From Syngnathus acus (lineage: Eukaryota; Chordata; Actinopteri; Syngnathiformes; Syngnathidae), in assembly GCF_901709675.1 (NCBI RefSeq), contig NC_051087.1, positions 2,250,001 to 2,314,000 of the forward strand: a stretch of DNA of 64,000 nt, given 5' to 3'. Positions 23,146 through 38,931 of this stretch are shown here, one piece after another (positions within the stretch are counted from its first letter, which is position 1; each line of letters starts with the position of its first letter). Position numbers and translations under genes: made by a program. The notes beneath the pieces were generated by a model. That model was not told the origin of the DNA, searched no databases, and saw only the letters and a program-made list of their open reading frames with translations.

Positions 23146-24782
23146 CTGACGATATGAGTGGGAGTGGGGCGTGAAATCAAAGCTGATACCAAAATTCTTT
23201 GCCAAAGTGTTGCGCCTTGTGAGAATTCCCGCTAGCGAATAGAATGATTTTTCAAGGCCCACAGAATATTGTGTTTTGCGCAACAACCACAGAACAAAAG
23301 ACTAGATCATAACATGGATTAGTTTCACCAAAAACACCGGTTTCCCAACAAAAAGGGGAGATATGACTGTGGGTCAGAGGTTGAGCTGCACTGTATTTGT
23401 TTGCAAATAAGACGGCCGTATGACAATTCCACATCCTGTCCCTTCCCTAATGTTTGGGGTGTGAACTCGGAATACAAATATGTACCACTGACCTTGGGGT
23501 TCCAGGACTTGGACTGCCGCCGGAGCAGCTTCATAGCGCTGGTGTATTCGGCCTGGATCCTCCTGGCTGGTACCACTAGGTCTCCATCGGACTTGGTCAC
23601 GATCACCAGGTCAGCCCTTTCGATGATGCCCCTCTTGATGCCCTTCATATTGAACGATCATTTAGTTCCGTAAATACTGTCGAGCAGTGCAAGCTCCGGG
23701 TAACGTTAGGACATTACCTGCAGTTCGTCGCCCCCTGCTGGCGGAATTAGCAACACAAACATGTCAACCATGTCCGCCACTGCAAATTCTGACTGGCCGA
23801 CACCTGAAAATAAACATATGTACATTTTGAGTGAACTCTGGGAAGATAAACAGAGAAGCAACCGATTGCGTCGACTGTTTGTAGACTGCACATCGTACCC
23901 ACAGTCTCCACGAGGACGATGTCGTAACCGGCCCCCTCGCAGAGGACTACGGCTTCGTTGGTTGTCCTGGTGACACCGCCGAGTGTCCCCGACGTGGGCG
24001 ATGGCCGGATGAAGGCGTTCATGTCACGGGAGAGCTCGGTCATGCGGGTCTTATCACCCATGAGGGAACCTGAAAGTAGGAAGGTAGTCTCATAAAATGT
24101 ACTCGTATCATTCTTTTTAATCAGAAGTGCAATCGATAATCGACAACTCATCAATTATTGCCTTTGAAATGTGAGGCTGAGACGTTACCTCCTGTTGTGC
24201 AGGACGACGGGTCAACTGCCAGCACTGACACTTTATGTCCACGTCCCGTCAGCATTTTGCCCACCACTTCGATGAACGTCGACTTCCCGGCTCCCGGAGG
24301 ACCTGAGAGACCTTTGAAAATTGAGAAGAATGCATAATAAATAAAAATATATCAATAGCATTTATCTTGAAGAACTGTGTCACTCTTAAGTTGAGGTACC
24401 AATATACCACAATAGAAAAATGAAGCAGCCACGAACCTACTCTGAAGGCAACCGGCTTGCCACCATTGCGGCTCTCCTGCTCCCCCCTGTAGGCCAGCAC
24501 CCTCTGTAGCAGCACCTGGGCCAACTCCTTCTTCCGCGGATGTTGCGTCTCCACCAACGTGATGGACTCGGCCAGAGAAGCTCGCTGACCTCCGATCAGG
24601 CCCGTGTAGAGTTTATTCAGCAACCTCTGCTCGGGCCCGCTGAGGTCATGAATGTGTTGGTTCAAGGCTGTGCTCACAGCCCGCCATGGTCTGCATAAGG
24701 ACTTGGACACAGTCTTGGGGTGACAAAGGCAACAGTGGGTAGCAGTAATGTGGCGGAAGAGCGGGCAGTGCAGAAGTCTCAT
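22855..24782 (-). CDS. mmaa: MMAA, mitochondrial cobalamin chaperone GTPase (388 aa, complete)
   Basis: Six coding exons on the minus strand: 24782-24437, 24311-24189, 24069-23899, 23803-23718, 23642-23493 and 23145-22855. All phases join, giving 389 codons including TAG (human MMAA is about 418 aa). The N-terminus ([20 protein letters not shown]) is basic and unstructured, as for a mitochondrial targeting peptide. G3E/MeaB-family GTPase motifs are present: Walker [10 protein letters not shown] (about residues 119-127), VETVGVGQSE in the switch region, and TKSDGD as the base-recognition loop. The C-terminus has QQKVWMW and [13 protein letters not shown], typical of MMAA. The family gates adenosylcobalamin transfer to and protects methylmalonyl-CoA mutase in the mitochondrial matrix. 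The start is the first ATG after a TTTTAG acceptor. It lies downstream of smad1 on the same strand, as in human. Confidence 0.96.
23493..23642 (-). CDS. mmaa: mmaa exon with TKSDGD base-recognition loop
   Basis: Encodes [20 protein letters not shown] and onward to SKSWNPK. The acceptor is the poor tract CAATATGAAG, fixed by phase and protein match. Confidence 0.92.
23718..23803 (-). CDS. mmaa: mmaa exon
   Basis: Encodes [18 protein letters not shown] to DELQ. Acceptor TATTTTCAG, donor CAG/GTAATG. Confidence 0.95.
23899..24069 (-). CDS. mmaa: mmaa exon, switch region
   Basis: Encodes [20 protein letters not shown] through [10 protein letters not shown], including the conserved [17 protein letters not shown] segment. 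Confidence 0.95.
24189..24311 (-). CDS. mmaa: mmaa exon with Walker A
   Basis: Encodes [17 protein letters not shown] through [12 protein letters not shown]. Acceptor TTCAAAG, donor GGAG/GTAACG. Confidence 0.95.
24437..24782 (-). CDS. mmaa: mmaa exon, start codon and targeting region
   Basis: ATG at 24782-24780, preceded by a TTTTAG acceptor so that only four UTR bases belong to this exon. Encodes the targeting peptide and the helical N-terminal domain to AFRV. The donor GTTCGT after GTAG is weak but needed by phase; the stronger-looking GTAGGT three bases earlier breaks the Walker A frame. Confidence 0.9.
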
Positions 24783-25101
24783 TTTACCTAAAAGAGAAGG
24801 CAGTCAGTGAATTTCTAGAAAAACAGACATTAAACACAACACAGCCTTTAAATGTACATACGACATGCAAAGTGGAATTACCGGGCAATGTACGGCGTCA
24901 CAATATGAATAAACTATCGAAAGCTGTGGTATGTTTTCAAGCTTTAAAACGGCATACGTAACGTAACAACAATGTGGCATAGACTGCTACCGGTTAGTTA
25001 GTAAAATGTCAAATTCGTTAGTGGCTAAAATATATAAACTAAGTGCCACACTCAATATAACGCTGACCTCGAGGGGAGCTTCGTGGAAATGATTGGCTCA
25101 C

Positions 25102-25345
25102 CTGCTTCCTGGTTCCGGAGGTGTCGCTTTCTGTTTCCGGTGACGTAGATACCGCCTTCGACAATTGTTTTTGGTCGTTTTATAATTTTCAGTATTAGAA
25201 ATAAATACAATAAATATATGCATATATTCAGAATCAAACATGATATTGATTGTACATTTTATAAATAGCTAACATATCGAGTATAATTCCAGCGTTCGAT
25301 CAACATGACCAAGCGACGTGCGCAATTGGCGGCCATCTTAGTAGG
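25102..25345 (-). promoter_or_regulatory. mmaa: mmaa promoter and 5' non-coding exon (candidate)
   Basis: A good minus-strand donor, AAGCAG/GTGAGC, ends at 25102, and the next acceptor is four bases before the mmaa ATG. A non-coding first exon therefore probably ends here. About 230 bp upstream lies AAGATGGCCGCC (25328-25339 on plus as its complement), a YY1-type site often found at housekeeping promoters. The transcription start is not resolved. Confidence 0.5.
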
Positions 25346-25423
25346 GGCACTATTAACCGAGGTTTTCATGTCATCAATTGACACGGAATACGCTGACATT
25401 TTGCCCTCACAATTGTCATAATT

Positions 25424-25470
25424 GGCTCGGTGGCGCACTGTTTAGCACGTCCGCCTCACAGCAAAATTGC
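25424..25470 (+). mobile_element. SINE head fragment
   Basis: GCTCGGTGGCGCACTGTTTA followed by GCACGTCCGCCTCACAGCA matches the 5' tRNA-like head of common fish SINEs. The body is missing. Confidence 0.5.
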
Positions 25471-26074
25471 GAAACGGTGACATTTTACACCAATAGATGG
25501 CAGCAGAGGCCCATTTTTCTTTTGGACTCCATATACGTATACTGTACTATACACATATACTGATGCATAAATAAAGACAATACTAAATACTGAAACACAC
25601 TTATTTTAATACTCCAGTAGAGTCTTGATATTCATGGAATAAAACTGCTTTTCTGGGAGTTTGACCAGGCCAAAAAAGTGGAAAAACAGCAACATGAAAG
25701 GAAGAGGAAACACGTGAAAAGTGCGGAAAAAACCAACAAGAATGTATGGAGTATAACACCTATCAAAGAAAGTAAGAACAGCATATTTTATTTTAAAAAA
25801 AAAAATGATATGGGTGGGCCTTTTGTGAAATGATTTCAATTAGAATATTTTCATGTTAACAGTCCTTGAAAACATCCATCCATGATGTGTCTTTAGTTTT
25901 GTTGAATACAGTCCATCCTTGGCCACGTCAATGCGCCGTCTAGTAATACACTAACCAAATTACGCATGGCCAAACCAGACAACACAGCACCATTGTCTAA
26001 AGATGAAGATATCTAGAAACACTATTTAAACCTAAGTCCATGGGGGAAACCACAAGAATAAAACATGAGCAACA

Positions 26075-26080
26075 TTTATT
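26075..26080 (-). terminator. smad1 polyadenylation signal candidate
   Basis: Minus-strand AATAAA about 1.19 kb beyond the smad1 stop. The interval 26081-27266 has no gene and is probably 3' UTR. The mmaa promoter begins about 730 bp further downstream. Confidence 0.45.
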
Positions 26081-27266
26081 TAATAGCGGAAATGCCTTTT
26101 TCGTGCAATGCCCCCAGCCCCTAAATGTCCCTAATATTCTCTTGAGGAAATGCTTGAAATTTCACACTGGTCATCCTTTGAGTCTCCTTACAGGACAGAA
26201 GGAAATTCTACATCAATGTCTTTGCATTGTAGCATCCGACTGCAATTCCAGTGACCTGGAATGTCGCACAAAAATAAAACACTAGTAACAACGCGTGCGT
26301 GGAAACGCAGTTCCACCATGCAGGACGGTTCAGTTTAGGAGCAGTAAACCCTGAGCTGGCCTTTTTGTGAAGAGAGCAATTGTAGCTGTCCAAAATGTTG
26401 TATTTGTCCAGTTGGTGTGTGTCAGCCATAACCTGCTTGGCTGGGTTCTGTGTGAAAGGCAAAGTAGGGTGAATGCCAGGCTTGGACGGGACCTCTGTGT
26501 AAAAGAGGATTTTGTTTGAAAGAAGCAGTATGGACGGCATTTTCGGTATTTAGCATTGTCTTGAGCCAGCGTCAGAATCTGTTTACGCACTCTACTAGCA
26601 CTTGTTTTACAACACTTAACTATTCTTATGCATTCAAATGTACCTGTGGATGAAACAGCGAAACTTGCAGTCTTCATTCTCGCCCGCATCCGTTTTCATG
26701 TTTGTCCTTAGCTGTTAATAAAAATCATACAGTACAATATAGTGCACGTGGAGCCTTTGGCCACGTTGCGCAACTTGTCTTTAACAGGAACAAACGGCAG
26801 CTGTGAAGGGAATCCAGCATTTCGTCGGGGCGTCATACCACACTGTCACAACTTGACAACGGCAAAGCCAAGCTTGGCGTTAACCGCTTTGAAAAGGAGG
26901 GAATACGTGTACGGGGGGGGGGGGCATGCAAGCAACGACGAAAAAAGGAGACGAGTTTGGGGAGGACGCCTGCGCTCACCAAGAAAGAGTGTGACGCTTG
27001 GATTATTAGTGTTGGTCACAAAGATCAAGTTTCTTCCAGTTGCATGATGCTCTCTGCTCGCTCCTCTCCCAGTTTGGGTTATGTGCCCACAAGTCCTTCA
27101 AGTAGAAAACCCAGGGAGACAACCGGCCTCCTCGGCAGATCCCAGAGCAGCCGCTTGTGCTTCAATCAGACACTTTATCGAAGCGAGGCAATGGGGTGTC
27201 GACTGGTCTGGGATCTGCTCGTCTTGCCACCTGGGCGAAAACGGCCGGGCTGACCCCGAGGAAGGT

Positions 27267-32900
<5,634 letters not shown>

Positions 32901-32907
32901 TCTTATC

Positions 32908-33008
<101 letters not shown>

Positions 33009-33538
33009 ATTGACAATGATCCATGTTGGCATCCATTTTGTATATGAATCATAATGATTGATTACCTTTCACGTGAGCATCCATTTTGTCTACGCTAAAG
33101 GGGTTTGCTATTCCATAAATAAGGATTTCCAATCATAAATAAGACACAGACGTGCGTTATAAATAGATAATTAAAGCAACCTGTCTAGAAAGGTTATAAG
33201 TGTAAAACTAAAAGTAAATACCGTGTGAGCTGACTTGAGTGTGGTTTAAAGGTGTTTTGATACATTGGAGTGTTGCTGGCAGGTACGCAAATGACTTTAC
33301 ACACAGTAGAAGACTCACTGTTATTGATGTTACTGTCTCAAAATGTCACTTTAATTCACTTTGAAATGGGGATAAACGTGCAACTATGGAGGCGGGGAAG
33401 AGGGAAAAGTTTCGAGTGGGAACCGTTAACGCGCTACTCTCGTACACAATTGCAGCACAAACGACGGGGAAAAGAGAACACCGAAAAATACGAGCATTTT
33501 AGTTTGCACAAAAGCATTTAAAAGAAAGTTGACGTTAC

Positions 33539-33690
33539 CTTGTGCCAGTGTTGATGCGGCGGGCTTATCGTCTCCTCCACTCGCAGGAGCTCCTCGCGGC
33601 GGCGTGATTCGGCCTGGCGTCAGCCAGTCGCGGGGCCTCATCACCCTCCGCCCCGGCGCCAGTATCACGCCGCCGGGCCGCCTCCGACAA
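33539..33690 (-). promoter_or_regulatory. smad1: Probable smad1 non-coding first exon and promoter
   Basis: A CpG-rich block whose minus strand ends in a strong donor, CACAAG/GTAACG (exon edge 33539). No coding frame is needed. It lies 3.6 kb upstream of the first smad1 coding exon, in the right orientation for the untranslated first exon that mammalian SMAD1 also has. Confidence 0.4.
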
Positions 33691-34599
33691 TAACAAGACC
33701 TACTTTTTTTCCATACGCAACTCGAAAGCTTGTCGTCGTCTCATTCATTCACATCGTGCAAGTTATGCAACTGTGGCTCTGTCTCGTGGCCAAGTTTGAA
33801 GTGGTTGGCCCAGTTTTGGAGTCTTTTCACTCCTCCCTGTTTCGCGGTTAGTCACCGTTTTAAAAACATAAATTTAAATGTGGGATGCGCCTGTGGTTGT
33901 CTCATGTTTTCACTCATTTTCGAGCTCGCATGGGAATAAAAACAATGCAAAGAGCATTCCTAAAATTGATATGTGATGTGCATCATCTTTTATTGATCTT
34001 GTCTTTCAATGGACATTCAACGGGCTGGATCAGTAGAATATGAAATTTGAATTATGATGGATTTTGGTGCAGGATGTCCGTCGCAATTTGTAAAAATGTG
34101 TTGATCAGTGTGCGAGATTAAATATGTGCAAAGAACAGTCTTCTTTATTCATATTCACATACACTGGATTGTCATAAAGTCTGGATAATAATCCTTCGCT
34201 ATCAAGAGCAGGACATTTCAAAGCATCTCATTAATAATGCAGGCAAATGCAAGAAAATCAGCCTGGGTAGGAGAGCCAAGCAGCCTGAATTTGTCCGCCT
34301 GCCTTGGAAATGAGCCAAATCAAGCCAGACATGTACATTTTCTAACCTTATTTGACATATTGTTCTTGTTTTCTTCAATCAAATATAATATAACTTAACA
34401 TTATTACTTATGGTTGTCCTGTGTGCATCAAAAATATCTTATTGTCTTTGTGAAAGGGCAAAATGCAGCGGATGGGGTGCATCAGCATATAAAAGTTCTA
34501 ACTAAAAAATTAAAGTTATTTTTTTAAATGATGCTTGGTGATAAAAGAAAAACGTTGCAATACTTCTTAGGAGTTCACTGCATGGAGTTGAGGGGAACT

Positions 34600-34745
34600 A
34601 GTTTCTCTCGGGGGCGCGGAGGCGCTTGCTGCACATGACGTCACGCCACTGGCGACAGCATGTCTGAGTGAGGCGGGAACGCGCTGCACGTGAAATTTAA
34701 AAAAGGAAAAAAAAAAAAGGAGCAAGGACGAGGAGGAGGAGGAGC
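34600..34745. promoter_or_regulatory. CpG-rich element with CRE palindrome
   Basis: GC-rich block in AT-rich surroundings with TGACGTCA at 34636-34643 and a CACGTG E-box near 34688. It could be an alternative smad1 promoter or an enhancer; no transcript evidence is visible. Confidence 0.3.
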
Positions 34746-35536
34746 AAGACGATGCTCAACATGATGAGGACATCATCTTTAGATCTTAAGTTTATAATGC
34801 ATGTATGTTTTATTTTCTATTTTGAAGAGTTGCGCTATGACAGAAAAAAAACGCCTCAAAAAATTATTTTTTACACTTATATCCTACAAAGTCGTACAAA
34901 ATCCTATTCAACGTACAACCTATTGGATCTGTTACTAGAGAATAAGACTTGTACAAAATCCTACAAAAAGCACAGAAGTTTTTGCACAAAACGTACAAAA
35001 TATAAAATAAAAGTATAAAATATCATCACTGTCCAATAAAAACATCTTGTATACAATTGTTTTGTGAGTTTTTAGTCTTTTTAATCAAGAACACAATTTA
35101 TTTATATTACATTTGTGATTGAGGGGAGCCATTTCCCTCAAAATTACTGTTTGTTTTCCAGACAACTCACCAGATTCGTTGCTGGCTGTCCAGACAATGC
35201 TGTATGCTTCTTCATCTAAATCCCATGTTGTAAAATGTGACACCCTTGAGAAGAGCATTGACTCCCGAGTTAGACCCCCATGCAGAGGGTGGTCTTTCCC
35301 AGTGTAGGGTGGGAAGCCTCCGAGTGACAGCAGCTGTCAAGTCATATGCCGGCAGGGACAACAAACACAGTGCAGCTGCCGTTCAAAGAAGTCTGGACAC
35401 TATTGGGAGTGAAGGGGGGTGCTGAGGTTAAACCAGCATTGGGGTCACAGGGCGGTGCTGCACCTGTATCTTCTTTATCAGCTGTCCTTCGCACTACATG
35501 TGTGAATCCTGGAGTTATTATGTGTAGTCTATATTC

Positions 35537-35538
<2 letters not shown>

Positions 35539-35570
<32 letters not shown>
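35539..35570. repeat. (AT)n microsatellite
   Basis: About 15 TA units. Confidence 0.9.
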
Positions 35571-35572
<2 letters not shown>

Positions 35573-36737
35573 GATACAATGGCTAGTAGTAACACCGCGT
35601 ACCAAATTAGCTCTTACAATGTTTTATATTTAGCAACACTATTCAGTTGTGTGGGCCATCTATTTCTAAACTCATCCCATTGTCAATGTTCGAATTCCGA
35701 CTGAGTCCCAGGGGGATGGGAGGGACACGAATGATAGCTGAGGATGATGTCACCCATCCTTAAACCATGCCTGAGGTCATGTGACCAGAGTAGATGATAG
35801 ATGACAGTGGGATCGCATCAAGACACATGAGTGCTGTGTGGTGTCATGTGTTGCTCGATAAAGAACATCCCACCAGGCACTTCACTGTGCTTGAACCAAT
35901 AAAGAAATGTGGCAGCCACACTCATTTGACTTGCAAAAATGCAAAATATTTACATAAATGAAACAATCTGAAAAAAATGAAAAGAAATCCACAAATAGGT
36001 GAATATGTGGATGCTGAAGCGCGAGTATGCGGGGGTCCATTGTACTGTGTAAAATCAGCATCTGAAAAGTCATTTTATATCAAGCGTAACAAACACTGGC
36101 CAATGTTCTTATTATTGACTTGTCTAGTGCGCCCTCTTGTGGCGAAACGACGACAGTGTGTCTATATATAATATAACGCTTGACGGTCTTGTAAGATAGT
36201 AACTCAATGCTGCCAAGGGGTGTCGCCATTTCATCGCCTTGTTAAAAAAGTGCTTGGAAAAAGCACTTCATTACTGGTCAGCAATAGTAATTATATGCAC
36301 CACCTGCGTATGACCATAAGATGTCAGTATTGTACCTGTGAAAAAGTGCCCTAAATGGGAGCCTTCTGGTCTCGTCATGTTGGCAAGCACCTGTTTGGAC
36401 TCCTACGAAAAACACTGGAAAATCCAACACAGCTTGCCAACTGATGTAAACACTGCTGTCATTTTAATCCCAATAAAAACGCTCAACGTGCACGCACGGA
36501 GGCCAAGTGAAGAGTCATATATCTGCTATCATCAAAACCTCAACAATGCAGTGGTTTGGGTTGTTCATTGTGGTCCAGCAATCACAGAATATATCAACAA
36601 TAATGGTGTTTGTGTGTAAACATTCCCTGTCAGTCCGTGGATGTGAAAGCAAACAATCCACGCGAGGAGGTTTGGAGCGTGCCGCTGTGATCGGGGTGGG
36701 CCAAAGTGCACACGAAGGTAACGTAACACATGAACCC

Positions 36738-36760
36738 CACACACACACACACACACACAC
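36738..36760. repeat. (CA)n microsatellite
   Basis: About 11 CA units. Confidence 0.9.
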
Positions 36761-38200
36761 TACTGAAAGGGAGTTGGCTGCAGTTAGCGAGTGTGATTGC
36801 AGAGTTTTGACATGGCTGCCAGCATGGCCCAGTCTGTGGGTGGGCATATGCAAATCTCGCGAGACTTGAATTTATGAGACTTGAGAGACTTCAGTGTTGC
36901 TCACAAAACGTCAGTAAATCTGCCACCTCTCCCTGTTCTTTTCTTCCGTCACAACTTGCCAAGGAAAAAATCCAAAAGTGTTTTCTCGGCTTTGGGGGCA
37001 CAAATGATTGTGCCCCGCCAATTCTGCCAAGCAACAAGTGTCCATACTGAGATTTATGTTTAGTGTCAACAAATTCCATTACTATTGAATATCCGTTGAG
37101 CAGCTCCTTCTTGTTTTCTAAGATGGATCTCCTAGCAAGAGGAAAGCGGAAACACAAGCTATTTCTTTCCTCGTAATTGGTGCACAAAAGGAGGAATAAA
37201 GTGCACTTCTTTGGTCCCTCTCACTTCCCTTCACCTTGTCCTGAGTGGGGCATTCCTCCGTATCTTAAGCAGGGGGAAATCTTTCCTGCTTCATCCGGGA
37301 TAATCCCGTCCCTGAACAAGGCGGCGCGGCTCTCGTATGAAGAACGATTTATTCGCGGTGAATTCCGGTCAGGTCAAGTCTCCCTCTTTCATGTTTTTCT
37401 TCTTCCCGGTGCAGCTGTGGGGGGTAACTTGTGTGTTCACTTCAAAGACATCATGCGGATTGGAAACATGAATTAAGGTCACTGATAAACGGTAGCTTGA
37501 TGTTTGAGTGTGTTTTTGGGGGCCCGATTGGGGCCGGGGGAGGGGGGGGGGGGGTCACACAGGAGAGAGCGTGTGGAGCCCATGTAATGTGATTTAAAAG
37601 TGAGTCAGAGGGCACGGCCAAGATAACAGGAAGTTTTGATTCCAAAGTGGCTCCTTAGAGTCATTTGAAGGGGCACCGGCATGAAATTCTATATTTATTA
37701 AGGAATAAATAAATTGAATATGTTACAGTACATTTTATTTATTTGTAATGTATATATTTTTTAAAATGTCAATTTATCTTGGTGTACATTTTTGATGGCC
37801 GAGCAGAAAATAGCAAAAAGTTTCTAGCTCGCACTCACCACTTGTTGTCTAAGTGTTTTTTTTTTTCTTTTCCCTTCCCGGGTAAATAAAGCAGTTTTCT
37901 GGTCAGAATTACACCCTGTCTTGGTGTGAGGTCCTTTTCAGCGAGGGAGGGGTGTGTGCGTGGGGGGGCTGCCTGCTTGCTTTTATCTAAAATGTTTTCT
38001 ATTTCTGCCTTTTGGAGAGACACTTTGGGCAGAAAGAAACCAGGTTTTTCCTGCTTTTTTCCGAGGGCGCGCTGGGGACTTTTCTCAGCATTGTGGTGAG
38101 ATTTATTCGAGGAGGCTGCATTTTTCCCTGATTTGCCTCTTTGTTCTCGGTAAGTAGTTCCAGGTCTCCCCTCGACTCCCCCAGCCCCCCAACCCTGACT

Positions 38201-38248
38201 CTCACACACACACACACACGCACATGCACGTACACAGTAAGAAAACGA

Positions 38249-38333
<85 letters not shown>
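38201..38333. repeat. Inverted (CA)n ... (GT)n microsatellite
   Basis: A (CA)9 tract at about 38202-38219 is followed within about 35 nt by a (GT)~40 tract at 38254-38333. The two are complementary on one strand. Confidence 0.93.
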
Positions 38334-38336
<3 letters not shown>

Positions 38337-38469
38337 CGGGACACGTTGTGACACCTGCTGTTGGGATGAATAGGGTCAGTGGCAGGGCCCTCCAGCAGCT
38401 GCTTGTTCTCACCGCGAGACCCCCAGCAAGCAGAATGCGACGCCCCCTAGCAACAGCAACTCTCATTAC

Positions 38470-38471
38470 AC

Positions 38472-38502
<31 letters not shown>
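38470..38502. repeat. (ATT)n microsatellite
   Basis: About 11 TTA/ATT units. Confidence 0.92.
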
Positions 38503-38503
<1 letters not shown>

Positions 38504-38900
38504 CTGAAGATACGGAAATATATAATATATATATTTTCCCTCCTCTGGGGAGTCTGCGCTTTTGTTTTCTTAATTTTGGTCAAGTTGTTGCACCTCCCTC
38601 GAAGGGTCTTCTGGAAAGGAAATTCTAAAATTGACCCGAGATCAAACATGAAACAATAATTGCTGCTCTCCCGACACAGGAAGAGCCTTCCAGACGGAGA
38701 TCCCCGGTTGGCGGGTGTTGCTGACCTGTCTATGCGTCTTTCTTTGAGTCCAGCTGGCTTGCACCTGACGTCTGAAAACATTCCCGCCCGTGGCAGAAGA
38801 CGGCGAGGTATGAAAACATCAGACATTACAAAAGCAATACTATGAATGTAATCCTTTTGTAAATGTGTGATTAAAATGATTGCTGGCACTCGATAGTGAG

Positions 38901-38931
38901 CCCCCCCCCCCCCCCCCCCCCCACACACACA
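38901..38931. repeat. Poly(C) 22-mer followed by (CA)n
   Basis: Twenty-two consecutive C residues run into a short CA repeat. The minus strand is an uninterrupted G run. Confidence 0.95.
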
